From contig NC_080686.1 of NCBI RefSeq assembly GCF_030445035.2, positions 578,731-642,730 on the forward strand: 64,000 nt of DNA, read 5' to 3'. A model generated the notes under the pieces. The model ran no database searches. It had not been told where the DNA came from and saw nothing but the letters and a program-made list of their open reading frames with translations. The stretch is from Dasypus novemcinctus (lineage: Eukaryota > Chordata > Mammalia > Cingulata > Dasypodidae). The position numbers and the translations under genes were made by a program. Positions 23,840 to 35,139 of this stretch are shown one piece after another. The first letter of the stretch is position 1. Each line of letters starts with the position of its first letter.

Positions 23840-24480
23840 AAAAAAGTTCTAAATAACTGGAAGAATATTCCATGCTCATGAATTGGAAGACTAAATATCA
23901 TTAAGATGTCAATTCTACTCAAATTGATATACAGATTCAATGCAAGCCTGATGAAAATTCCACCAGAATTTTTTTTAATTGAAAACACAATTATCAAACT
24001 TATTTGGAAGGGTAAGGGATCCTGAATAGCCAGGAATATCTTAAAAAGGAAAAGCGAAATCTCACCTCCAGACTTTAAATCATATTTCCTAGATATAGTG
24101 GTTTAAAAAAAGCATGGTACTGCCATAAAGACAGACACATAGACCAATGGAATCAATTTGATGGTTCAGAAACAGACCCTCACATGTATGGTCAAGCCAT
24201 TTTTGACTAGCCTATCAATCCCACACATCTCAGGCAGAATAGTCCATTCAACAAATGGTGCTGAAAGAACTTGATATCCATAGCCAAAAGAAGGAAAGAG
24301 GACCTCTATCTCACACCTTATCCAAAAATTAACTCAAAATGGACCAAAAACCTAAAAATAAAAGCAAGAACCATAAAACTTCTAGAACAAATGGTAAGAA
24401 AGTATCTTCAAGATGTGGTGGTACATGGTAGATTCTTAAAGGAGATAAGAGGAGGACTGAGATGGACTACTGATGGTTAA
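23840..24480 (+). pseudogene. L1 ORF2 C-terminal fragment after a large internal deletion
   Basis: Picks up at gaagaatattccatgctcat and runs through the C-terminal part of ORF2, including caacaaatggtgctg and the 69-codon frame 24271-24480. Compared with 40300-44700, about 2.7 kb of ORF2 (endonuclease, RT core) is missing between ORF1 and this part. Confidence 0.7.
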
Positions 24481-25505
24481 TGTACATAAATTTTAATTAG
24501 CTTTGCTGTGAAAGTGTGGAAATGTATAGAGCGGATGGTAACACATAGCGAGTAAAAGCTAGTTTATAAATGGGGATGTGGTGGAAAATGGTAATCTAGA
24601 TATGAAATGCCAATTGACAGAATGCTAAAGAAATAATCTAGGAACCCTGAATAGCACAGCAAACCAAGAAGTAGATGAGAATTGTGTTTGATGGTACAAA
24701 TGCAAAAGTGTCCTTTGTTAGCTAAAGCAAATGTACATCACTACTGTAAGGTGGTGGGAATGTGGAGAAGTATGGGAAAAATACAACTGGAGTGACCTAT
24801 GGACTCTGATTAGCAGTAATAATATAATATTGTTGCATCTATGCCAAAGATGTACTGTGTTGATAATGGGGCAATATGGAAAATGTATGCCAAATGTACA
24901 CTATGGTCATGGTAACAATCAGATGATATTATCTTATCTGTAACAAATGTTCAGATAGAGGGGTGTTGTTTGGGAATTCTGTACATGTGCATGATTGTTT
25001 TATAAGTTTACAACTTCTGCCATAAAATTATAGTTAAAAAATAATAATAGGGTAGGTTGGGGGGGAAATACACCAAATGTAACATAAGAACAACAAGATT
25101 TTGACAAAAATCTTTCATAATTTGTAAGAAACATCTCATGAAAATGCAAGGTGTTGGTGGAGGGTTGATGTATGGGACCCCTGAATGATGTTACACATGT
25201 TTGCTTTCTAACTTCACAATTTTTACCATACTTATTATTTATGAATGATCATATATAAATGATATAAAGATAATAATAGGGTGGGTTGGGGGAAAATACT
25301 GTGGTTAGTAGTAATATTGTGACAATGCTCTTTAATCATTAGGTTAAAATGTTTAACAATTCAAGGTATTGGTGATAGGGTGAGGTATGAGAGTCCTGTA
25401 TCATGTTATATATATTTGTTTTGTAAATTCACAATTATTATTATACACTTAATGTTTATGTATGCTTATGTATGAGTGGTATACTCTAATAAATTTTTAA
25501 AAAAT
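24481..25505 (+). mobile_element. L1 3'UTR with repeated terminal segment
   Basis: Three successive L1-type 3' termini: one ending near 25045, one near 25275 and one near 25505, each followed by A-rich sequence. The segment gatgtatgggacccctgaatgatgtt (about 25165-25190) recurs near 25385. It looks like either tandem 3'UTR duplication or stacked 3'-end insertions. Confidence 0.55.
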
Positions 25506-25639
25506 GTTTTAAAAAGCATGGGACCCACTGAGTCCATCACTCTCCTTTCTGGGGAACAGGATTGGAAGGAGACTATCTGGGGAGTCAGGCAAGCTAAAAT
25601 TAGATTCAATTATAAAACAAAGTTGAAAAATTAGGTATT

Positions 25640-25755
25640 TTTTTATCACCAATTTACAGATGAGGAATAGGTACAAAGATCTCAAAGTACTTTTCCTGAA
25701 GTGACCCACCAAGTACATGTCAGGATCTAAGTACAGGGAAGTCTGACTTAAGGTA
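25640..25755 (+). repeat. MIR relic
   Basis: The order ccaatttacagatgaggaat, ctcaaagtac, gtgacccaccaag, aggatctaagtacagg and agtctgactt follows the MIR consensus second half. Diverged. Confidence 0.6.
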
Positions 25756-26084
25756 AACCACTGTGGAAATGACTTCACAAGAGTCACAATTCCATCCAAG
25801 TTGGGCCTCCCTCAAAGCCCATGGTGAGCCTCAACTACATTCAAGGGCTGCAAATATGATGGTCTGAAACCACCTACCCAACAAGAAGGGTCATCATAGA
25901 GATGGTGGAAAGAGCCACCGTCTCCACCCTTTACACTTTATTAAATAAAGTGAGTGCATGGTGACTGTTTAGGACTGTTTAGGTGATCCAGTGAGCAAGA
26001 GATAAAGAATCAGCAAATACAACTTGAAGAAGAGGGGTCAATGGTAGGATAACAGAGCAGGTAAGAAAGATGCTGTGAGTGGAT
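25756..26084. other. No feature recognised
   Basis: Single-copy sequence between the MIR relic and the short SINEs. Confidence 0.4.
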
Positions 26085-26277
26085 GAAGTTCAACCTGCTG
26101 CCCACATAGGATGTCCCAGGTTTGGTTCCTGGTGCCTCCTAAAAACAAACAAGCAAACAAATGAATAAACCAACTCAAGGGAGCCTATGTAGGCTCAGTG
26201 GTTCAGTGCCAGCTTCCCACATACAAGGTCCCAGGTTCAGGTTCAATGCCCAGTCCTGGTACCTCAAAAAAAAAAGG
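26085..26277 (+). mobile_element. Two short tRNA-derived SINEs in tandem
   Basis: Two ~90-bp units. The first, 26085-26165, has a ccaggtttggttcctgg box-B-like part and an (AAAC)n tail. The second, 26178-26273, starts gagcctatgtaggctcagtgg, has caggttcaatgcccagtcc and ends in A10. The head resembles the long DAS SINE head without its body. Relatives lie at 29404-29500, 29526-29617 and 61190-61370. Confidence 0.7.
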
Positions 26278-26419
26278 TTACCTAAGTCAGAGAAGACAAG
26301 ACTGGAGCTGGGGATCAAAGGAGGAGGAGGAAGCAGGCAAATGGTGAGGGGCTATTTCCACATCAAGAAGGAAGAAAGAGCTTTATCACTCAATTACCTC
26401 CAAGGGAGTTGGGCATGAC

Positions 26420-27600
26420 AAAAAAAAAACATTAAAAATGTGCAAAGTATTTACATAGACATTTCTACAAGGAAGATATACAAATGGTAAATAAGCATAA
26501 GAAAAGATGCTCAAGTCCATTAGCCATTAGGGAAAGGCACATCAAAGCATGATGAGCTGTCCTTCACACCCACTCAAAAGGCTATTATTTTTTAAATTGG
26601 AAAATAGCAAGTGCTGGTAAGGATGCATATAAATAGGAAACCTCATACACTGTTGGTAAGAATATAAAATAGTGTATTGGCTGTGGAAAACAGCTTGGCA
26701 GTAACTCAAAAAGTTAAACTAAAATTACCAAATGACCTGGCAATCCCACTTCTGCATATATATCCAAAAGAATTGAAAGCAAGGATTCAGACAGGTATTT
26801 GTATGTCAATGTTCAGAGCACAATAAAGAAAGGGTAGAAGCCAAATAACTACCAGCAGATGAATGGATAAACAAAATGTGGTGAATACATACAATGGAAT
26901 ATTATTCAGCTCTAAGAAAGAATGAAGTCCTGATGCATTCATCAACATGGATGAACCATCAGGACATTACATTCAGTAAAATAAGTCAGACACAAAAAGA
27001 CAAATATTGTATGATCTCACTGATATGAACTAAGGATAAGAAGCAAACTCACAGATTTAGAATCTAGAATATAAGTTACCAAGGGATACAATGGGTTAGA
27101 GAATGGAAAACTGATATTTAAATTGTGCAGAATCTCTATTTAGGTTGATTATAAATGTTTGGGAATGGATAGTGGTGATGGTAGGACCTTACTGTGAATT
27201 ATATGTTTGTGAATATGGTTGAGAGAATTTGTTTAAGGTCATGTACGTTACTAGAAGGAAAGCTAAAAGCCTAAAGGTGGGATTGTTTAACTAAGTGAAT
27301 GTGTTATGGATGATGGACTGAGGTTAACAAATACAAGATTGCTCTTTCATGAATTATAACAAATGGATGACACTATTACACATTGTTAATAATAGGAAGG
27401 TAGATGGAAAAAATACACCTAATGTAAACTAAGGATTATAGTTGTCAGTAATATCTTATATTCTTTCATCAATCCTCACAAAGCTGACACACTAATGCAA
27501 AGAGTCAACAATAGAGGGATACATGGGAACATTGTATTTTTTACATGAATTTTCTGTAAACATACGACTTCTCTCATTTAAAAAAATTATAGTAATTTAA
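26420..27600 (+). mobile_element. L1 ORF2 end and 3'UTR, old copy
   Basis: Includes the universal L1 ORF2 C-terminal block gaatggataaacaaaatgtg followed by acaatggaatattattcagc (about 26860-26915), then a long 3'UTR with tgggaatggatagtggtgat and a terminal ctgtaaacatacgacttctc near 27560. Many mutations; frames are closed. Confidence 0.8.
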
Positions 27601-27900
27601 GAAAGCATTATGCTAAGTGAAAGAAACTAGATGCAAAGTACCATATATTCTATGATTTCATTAATATAAAATGGAAAGATAAATTTATAGAGATGAAATT
27701 TATAGTGGTTATGGAGGGCTGGGGAATGATAGAGGGATTGAGAGGTGACTTCTAAGGAGTATAGGGCTTTCCTTCTAGGATTAATGAAAATGTCCTGAAC
27801 TTGATTGTGGTGAGGAATGCACACATCTGTAATTATAATAAAGTACACTTAGGATAGCTTATATGGTATGTAACTATATCTCAATAAATGCTTTTAAAAC
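27601..27900 (+). mobile_element. Second L1 3'-end relic
   Basis: Starts aagcattatgctaagtgaaa and continues with the L1M-type 3'UTR: ggagggctgggg, ttaatgaaaatgtcctgaac and tatctcaataaatgctttt. It directly abuts the preceding L1 tail, so it is a separate insertion. Confidence 0.65.
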
Positions 27901-28199
27901 TTGGAGCACACATTGTGGAGGTTCTTGTAGTGCAATGTAATAGCCTTGCATTTTACTATAAACTGGGAAAGTGTGGGGGTTTCAGTAAAGAAAAACAAGG
28001 GCCAAGACTTGTCTTAGGTTTTAACAGGATCATTCTGGCTGCTAGGTAAGAATGGACCACAATGGCAAGTAGGTCAAAAGGCAGACTAGTTAGGGAGCTA
28101 TCACAGCAGTCCAGGCAAGTGATATGGTGGATTAGATAGAGCAGCAGCAGTTAGGGAAACCAGGTGGTCGGGTTCCACACTTATTTGAAGTAGCTGTTG
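27901..28199. other. Old interspersed repeat, unnamed
   Basis: Contains ggatcattctggctgctagg and gggagctatcacagcagtcc followed by gatatggtgg, an order common in mammalian genomes as an old interspersed repeat. I cannot name the family with confidence. No gene. Confidence 0.35.
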
Positions 28200-28705
28200 C
28201 TGGATTACTGTGGGGTAAGAAAGTGACACAATCCCAACTCCAAAAGACAGAGGAATGAACAAACAGGAGGAATGCACCTATGGATAAGTAGACTATTATT
28301 ATTCTAATAATGGAAGAACATAACATTGATATAAAGACAGTGGACACAAGAGGTTCTGAGGGGAGGGAGAGGGAAGAATAGGCATTACATGGGGCATTTT
28401 TCAAACACTGGAATAATTTTGCATGATACTGCAATAACAGATACACGTCATTATACATTTTCTCAAACTTATAAAAATGTGCTGTGCAAAGTGTGAAACA
28501 ATGCAAACTATAGACCATGCTTGACAGCAATGCTTCAATATGTGCTCATCCCATGAAACAAATGGACCACACTAATGAATGAAGGATAATGTATATGGGG
28601 AAAAGTGTGTTAGAGGGAGGGAGTAGGGTATATGGGAACCCCCTATATTTTTGATGGAACATCTATGGCAACTAAAGCTCCTTTAAAAATAATGAAAATA
28701 ATTTT
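28200..28705 (+). mobile_element. Family TS retroposon (diverged subtype), 5'-truncated
   Basis: Parallels 18000-18455: attctaataatggaag, the gggaggg block, the catttttcaaacactgg block and the terminal tatgggaaccccctatattt with A-rich tail. More diverged than the 6306-7906 type. Confidence 0.65.
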
Positions 28706-28887
28706 TTTTTAAAATTGTGACACTGAAGCAGAAGTATCAATGGGGTTGTGATGTTAGGCAAGAGAAAGACTGGGGTATCATCAAAACTAGTTGATATTTG
28801 AAAACATGGAAAGAGATTCTGAAGAGAGAGTGCATTGAATGAGATCCATAAAAAATAAAAATGATACATGGCTCTTCACCAAATTTT

Positions 28888-29254
28888 TTTTTTAAAGATA
28901 TATTTATTTAATTTCCCCCCCTCCCCTGGTTGTCTGTTCTGTTCTTGGTGTCTATTTGCTGCGTCTTGTTTCTTTGTCCGCTTCTGTTGTTGTCAGCGGC
29001 ACGGGAAGTGTGGGCGGCGCCATTCCTGGGCAGGCTGCACTTTCTTTTCACGCTGGGCGGCTTTCCTCACGGGCGCACTCCTTGCGCGTGGGGCTCCCCC
29101 ACGCGGGGAACACCCTTGCGTGGCACGGCACTCCTTGCGCACATCAGCACTGCACATGGCCAGCTCCACACGGGTCAAGGAGGCCCGGGGTTTGAACCGC
29201 AGACCTCCCATATGGTAGACGGACGCCCTAACCACTGGGCCAAAGTCTGTTTCC
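28888..29254 (-). mobile_element. DAS-type SINE, CpG-rich (young)
   Basis: Full-length reverse copy flanked by identical 14-bp cttcaccaaatttt (28874-28887 and 29255-29268). Both internal promoter boxes are present near the head (about 29190-29250), box B as ggtttgaaccg on plus. Many CpGs are retained. One of the least diverged copies here. Confidence 0.93.
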
Positions 29255-29403
29255 CTTCACCAAATTTTAAAACTACAGACCTGAAAAAAAGAAACTATAA
29301 AAGCAAACTACAGACGAGAATAATATTTGCAAACTTAAGTATGACAAAGAAAGAACACATACCTAGACTATCTGAAACTGATATCTGGAACAGCTATCTA
29401 CAA

Positions 29404-29500
29404 TATTGGGAGTGGATGTGGCTTGAGCTGTTGAGCGCCTGCTTCCCACAAGAGGTTCTGGGTTCAGATCCAAGTACTTGCTAAAATAAACAAAAACAAA
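29404..29500 (+). mobile_element. Short tRNA-derived SINE
   Basis: Head gtggatgtggcttgagctgt, box-B-like gggttcagatc, then an A-rich tail with aaataaacaaaaac. It lacks the long DAS body. Confidence 0.65.
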
Positions 29501-29525
29501 AAGCAAGCAAACAAAAAAATTTCAG

Positions 29526-29617
29526 GGGAGCCCATGTGGCTTGGTGGTAGAGGGCTGGCTTTCCACTAATGAGGTCCTGGGTTCAACCACTGAGCCAAAT
29601 ACCAAAAAAAAAAAAAG
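29526..29617 (+). mobile_element. Short tRNA-derived SINE
   Basis: Head gagcccatgtggcttggtgg, box B gggttcaacca, tail A12. It belongs to the same short family as 29404-29500 but is a different subfamily copy. Confidence 0.75.
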
Positions 29618-29699
29618 AAAGAAAACCCACAAAAACACAGATATCTAGAATAAATCAAAAGAATTTCCAAAATTCTCAAAATTCAACCATGAAAAAACA

Positions 29700-29963
29700 A
29701 ATCCTGGGAAGTGGCTGTGGCTCAGTCACTTGGGCTCCTGTCTACCATATGGGAGGCCCTGGGTTCTCATCCCAGGGCCTCCTTGTGAAGGCAGGCTCAC
29801 CCACAGGCTGAGGATCGCTGCCTCGCCCACAGGTACTGCAGAGAGCCAACTCAGCCAGGTCACGCGACAAAGGAGGGAGACAAGCAAAAAAACCCACAGA
29901 AGAGTGTGCAGAGAATGGACACAGCAAGCAAGCTGCGAGGGTGGAGGGGAAATTTAAAAATAA
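29700..29963 (+). mobile_element. tRNA-derived SINE with alternative body
   Basis: The head (gggaagtggctgtggctcag, then taccatatgggaggccctgg) matches the DAS head. The body after the head (ccaactcagccaggtcacgcgac, caagcaagctgcgaggg) is unlike the other long SINEs in the window. Flanks aaaaaacaaatcc and aaaaaacaatcc resemble a target duplication. This is a distinct subfamily or a chimera. Confidence 0.7.
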
Positions 29964-30340
29964 AAAACAATCCAATTAAAAAATGGGCACTATATATGTG
30001 CAAACATTTCACCGTAGTAGATGAATGGATGGGAAATAAGTACAAGAAGAGATGCTGGATATAATTAGTCATTAGAGAAATGCAAACTATACCATTATGA
30101 TATGCAACTACACACTATTAAAACAACTAAAACATAAGGTGACAATACCAAATGCTGGTGAGAATGCAGAAAAACTGAATCACTCATACATTGCATAAGG
30201 GAATATAAAATGGTACAGTCACTCTGAAAACTAGTTAGCAGTTTCTTACAAAACTAAACATAAACTTACCATACAGTCCAGTGAGTGCACTCCTGCACAT
30301 TAATCACATAGAAATCAAAACATATGCCCAAACTAAAGCC

Positions 30341-30870
30341 TTAGTTTGTTGTTTGAAATGATCTGATCAAACGGATAAATCTCTAGCTAGGCTAACCAAA
30401 CATAAAATAGAGAAGATAAAAATTACCAATACCAGGAATGGAAGAGGTGTCATCACTACTGCTTCCACAGACATTAAAAGGATAATCAAACAAGACTATG
30501 AACATCCTTAGGTCCAATAATTTTATAACTTAGATGTAATGACTCAAAAGTTCTTGAGAGATGCAAATTATCAAAACTCACACAAGAATAGATCATCAGA
30601 ATAACCCTACAGCCATTAAAATTTTGAATCAATAATTAATAACATTCCAAAAAACAAAGGACCTGGTTCAGACAGTTCAAAAGCAAATTCTACCAAACAT
30701 TTAAGGAAAAATGAAACCAATTCCCCACAATCTCTTTCAGAAACAATGCAAAGGGAACATTTCCTAACTCATGAGATAAGGCTAACATTACCCCAATGGC
30801 AAAACCAGAAAAAGATATTAAAAGAATGGAAAAGCACATACCATATTTCTCATGAATATAAAAACAAAAT
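30341..30870 (+). pseudogene. L1 ORF2 fragment (region before and into RT)
   Basis: Follows ORF2: gataaatctctagctaggct, aggaatggaagaggtg, caagactatgaaca, ggacctggttcagacagtt, accaaacatttaaggaaaaatg. It has in-frame stops and lies next to another L1's 3' part. Confidence 0.65.
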
Positions 30871-31529
30871 TTTGTCCCATTGCCTGGGACTGTCCAGCTG
30901 ACTAGGGGTCTCCTAGAAGGAAAATTCACATAACAGGACATATTACAAATGCCTATAATGATCCCTTCCCAGAATCTTATTATTGTGTATTTTGTAGGAA
31001 AAACACTCATTTTAATAAAAATCAAATGTTGAAAAAGGTACACAATGAAAGGTAAGCCTCCCTCTCATCCAGCCTGTTCCCTCCATTCTACCTCTGCCCA
31101 GACACCCACTTACCAATTTCACACACCTCCTTGCAGGATAAGCCATCCAGACACAAGTATATATGCCTGTGTCTCATTGCACACCCTATGTTTTACAAGT
31201 TTTTTTAACTTAAATCATTCAGTCATTAAGTCAACCTTTCTTAAAGAAATGCTCAAAATAGACCTAATAGCTTGACCATGTAACATAAAGTCACATCAGG
31301 ATACTCTTAGTGAGAGGGGGTGACATGAAAAGGAAGGACAACGGACATAAAACAGAACTGCCCTCAACAAGGGGGAGCACACAGTCATCCTGGAGCGCAT
31401 CCATCTGTTTAACGGCTCTGTGGAAACCCAGTTCATGGACTTTCTTTAATTGACAAATCAGTGATCTGGAGTCCCCCAGCTCCACCCAGATGAATGTACC
31501 ACCTCCTGCTCCAGCAGCAGGAGGTCCAG
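30871..31529. other. Mixed single-copy and unassigned sequence
   Basis: The part 31020-31160 (gtacacaatgaaagg...) resembles an old unnamed repeat. 31290-31529 is GC-richer and open on the minus strand, and this open frame fuses into the antisense of the following TS copy. No protein family recognised. Confidence 0.35.
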
Positions 31530-32048
31530 CATGGAGCCTAGAGTGATTACAACTGAAAATGGGAGGATTGCATCCAGCATCCAGGTGGAATCTGAGCCTC
31601 CTCTTGACATAGAGGTGCAATGGACACAACCAATCCAATGTCCACATAGAAGAGGTGGCATTGGATTGGGAAAAGTGGACATGGTGGACGATGGGTATGG
31701 AGAAAGGCAGGAAGAGATGAGAGGTGGAGGCATCTTTGGGACATGGAGCTGCCCCGGATGGTGCTTCAGAGGTAATCACCGGACATTGTAAATCCTCACA
31801 GGGCCCACTGGATGGAATGGAGGAGAGTATGGGCCATGATGTGGACCATTGTCTATGAGGTGCAGAGGTGCCCAAAGATGTACTTACCAAATCCAATGGA
31901 TGTGTCATGATGATGGGAATGAGTGTTGCTGGGGGGGGGGGAGAGGTGGGGTGGGGGGGTGGGGTTGAATGGGACCTCACATATATATTTTTAATGTAAT
32001 ATTATTACAAAGTCAATAAAAAAATATGAATGGAAAAAAAAAAAAAAA
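31530..32048 (+). mobile_element. Family TS retroposon, 5'-truncated
   Basis: Nearly identical in order to 53945-54440: atggagcctagagtgattac, gacatagaggtgcaatgg, a G-rich run at 31930-31968, acctcacatatatatt and an A15 tail at 32033-32048. It belongs to the younger subtype shared with 53681-54534 and 61432-62191. No convincing target duplication was found. Confidence 0.85.
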
Positions 32049-33785
32049 GGATGAGACTCAGCACAGGTCTGCACCCTCCCCAGTGCACAGGACTAACACC
32101 TCCTGCAAACATTCCCAGGGTACAGAGCTCAAGGCTGCCTAGCACCTGAGCAGCCACAGCCATCACCAAAGGCCAGGCTGAAGGAGCCTGGACACCACCT
32201 GCCAAGGCCTGCAGCCTGGAGCTGAGCATCATGGGAGGGAGGGCCGGGGCAGCTTTCAGCACTGCCCATGTACAGGACCCACCCAGACCTCAGGGCCCAC
32301 CCAAGGCCTCCAGACTGGGGATGGCCCCACCCACTTCCTGCTTCAGGCACCCAGGGTTCAGCTAGTGGATCATCGGAACCATTCCTCAACTTCTGAGTGT
32401 TTTTCTTCAATCTTTAACATTCTTCATTAAATATTTCAGCCCTTTCAGCTTTTCACTTTATCTACTTAAGCATTATCTTGTCACCCTATTTCTTAAGAGA
32501 TTATACTTCAATTTTGAGCTGTATTTCCATTTTTCTTATTTCTTCTCATTCACTTTTTGAGTTTTTTTAAATTTATGATATCTTATCATGTATTATTTCA
32601 TTTTCTTAATGCCTGTTCTCTACTTTTCAGAAAGTATACTTCAGTACATAATATAGATCATGACAAAGAGCTTTCATTCATTTGTTGTGGATTACTCTGC
32701 ACCTACTCCTTTTCTCCCTGTATTACTTTGATACTTGAAAATAACAATGTTTTTTTCTCTTGGTTTTCATGATTAAAAAAATTTCATAGACAGAAGTGAA
32801 ACTGAAAATAGCTTTCTAACAACACAGCTCTGTTTCTCTTTCTACATGTTTTATGAAATATTTTAAAATATGGAAGCTTTCTTCCTGATATTTTCAGATT
32901 CTATATTTCCACCACTCTTCCAAGAAGGGTCTTCACTCAGTTCATTACCTCTACTGCACCTTTCCTTGCCTATTTTCTTTCTCCACATGACTACTGAATG
33001 TTCCTTTTACATGTACTCCTCTCTTGAGAAACATTACCACGTTGCCAAAATCTAGTCATTCTCTATACGTCTATAGATTTTCAAAATCAATGATCTATAA
33101 AAGTCTATATATATTCAAAAGCAATATGTATATGTTATTTCAATAAGTTATACTATATTTCATTTCTGAATTAGTCTTGTTTTTGTATATTTAATGTATT
33201 GTATTCCTACAATCATTAGATTTTAATTTTTTATATTTTATGACTACAGTTATTTTCTATTTAGTTTTAAATGAATCTATTTACATACACATTTGGTGTT
33301 AGCAATCATGGTTCATATTCAGCAAATTCTGAAAATTATTTATTGCTTTAGATACATAATCAAATAGGTTCAGCATCATTTATATCTGGAGTACAATATT
33401 ACCACCATATGGCTTGATACCTATCATCAGACACACACATGGTCCTCAAGGATTCTGGCTAATACTTGTTCTTACTCCAATTAAAATACTATTTTATAAA
33501 TAACCTGAGGAAAGAAAAATTCATTTAATAGGGTTTATTGAATTTTTAAAATTTAAGAACACATCAAAATATTTCAGGCATAGTCTATCATGATCTTATT
33601 ATTAAACCTTGAACATATGGACATCAGCAAGAATTAAGTTCTTCAAAACCACAAAAATGTAGGTATCCTACAACTAACTCACATTCCAGGATTTCAGAAA
33701 TGCACTCACAGGATGCCTATAATCTGGAGACTTTCTGCTGCTCACTACATGTATGGTCATTTGTGAAAGTCATTCTACTCTGTTC
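32049..33785. other. Mostly AT-rich sequence without recognised features
   Basis: The first 350 bp are GC-richer; the rest is AT-rich. No coding frame above 95 codons has a recognisable domain. Confidence 0.4.
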
Positions 33786-34400
33786 ACAGCTGCATTTTAA
33801 AACTCCATGGCTAACATTACACTCAATAGTGAAATACTGAAGATATTTCCCAAGAGTTCATGAACAAGATAAGTTAACACACTTTCATCACTGCTTTTCA
33901 ACATTGTACTAGCCAGAGCAATTGGGTAAGAAAAAGAAATAAAGTCATCCATACTGGAATGGAAGAAGGAAAGCTATCCCTATAGATGACATACTCCTTT
34001 AAATACACAATTCCAAAGAAGCCACAACAATACTAATGCAACAATAAAGGCATTAAGCAAACTTGCATAGTAGGAGATAAAGGCACAAAAGTCACTTTCA
34101 TTTAAACAGCACAGCAAAAAAAAAAGTCCATTCAATTAGCTGCTAACAAATAAAATAGCTAAAATGAATTTAATGAAAGGATAAAACACATGAACACTAG
34201 CAAACAACTGAATGAAACTAAAGAAGACCTAAACATATGGCAAGACACCCATTGTTTCAACAATGATAAGACTGTATTGTTCTAATATCAATACTACCCA
34301 CAGGGAACTACAGATTCAATATAATAGTTATAAAAATCCCAGCAGCCATTTTTGTTTACAGAAATGGAAAAACCAATTCTCCAATTTAAATGGCTTCAAT
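33786..34400 (+). pseudogene. Heavily decayed L1 ORF2 relic
   Basis: Caacattgtactagccagag (about 33900), then agatgacatactcc at the catalytic region, then caatactacccacagggaac and cagaaatggaaaaacc in ORF2 order. Closed frames throughout. Confidence 0.55.
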
Positions 34401-35139
34401 AAGTATCTTTAATAGAGAAAACAATCACCTTTCTCCCTTGTGAGACTGTGATAGACTAATTTATATAATATGAGGAGGGCTTTCATTGAGATCTGGTTGA
34501 CTTGGGTAGGAATATGTGGGATTCTCTGAGGGATATTGGGGTTCACAGAAATTTGAGTCCTAATTCTCCCTGTTAATGGAGGACAAAATTTTCCTGTAAA
34601 TTTCATGGGGACTCAGAGGCAAGGATGTGGAATATGTCTGAGTACAGAGCTGTGTCTCCACTGGCGTATTTTCATTCAGGCTGGGTGCAGTTTTTGGTTC
34701 TCAGAAGGAAATAGAGGTCTCTGAAAACACAATAATTGACCAAGTCCCCTCCTCTTTATATGCTAAATCACAGGATCTGCAGTGAGTTAAGCATGAGCAA
34801 GGGTATGAAAATTCACTCAACATCACTAGTGACCAGTAAAATTAATAAGAAAACTAGAAGGTCTCACTGCTACATCTTCTGAAGTGCACATGATCTGGGA
34901 GAGGAAGGACTGAAATAGGAAGGTGCACACTCCAGGCTGCTGAGGGAATTGTTTAGCTCTTTAGTCAGGGAAACACCTGTTGTTGACCACCTCTAGAGAA
35001 GTTCTCACATCATTCTACTTTTCAACTCCAGAATTTCTATTTCCACTAAATTTATACTTTCTAGCCCTTTATTGATTTTCTCTACGTGGGGAGACATAAT
35101 TCTCATGTTTTCCTTTCACTCACTGAGCAGATTAAAAAT
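34401..35139. other. No feature recognised
   Basis: Single-copy sequence upstream of the L1 monomers. A short L1-like phrase (aacatcactagtgacc) occurs near 34820. Confidence 0.35.

Larger units (their letters stand above)
28870..30340 (+). mobile_element. L1 ORF2/3' region relic hosting a SINE nest
   Basis: L1 pieces at 28870-28887, 29269-29400, 29618-29700 and 29966-30340 form one element when the four SINEs are removed. The final stretch shows the L1 ORF2 C-terminal order aatccaattaaaaaatgggc, tcattagagaaatgcaaact and gctggtgagaatgcag. All frames are broken. Confidence 0.7.

Noticed and set aside
25500-26100. Possible exon with splice-like signals
   Set aside because: Only chance gt/ag dinucleotides; the one recognisable element is a MIR relic.
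28930-29484. 184-codon plus frame and similar frames in other SINEs
   Set aside because: These are the reverse strand of DAS SINEs, which recur with the same translation in every copy.
31291-31980. 229-codon minus frame
   Set aside because: Fuses single-copy DNA with the antisense of a truncated TS copy across the insertion point, so it cannot be an ancestral gene.
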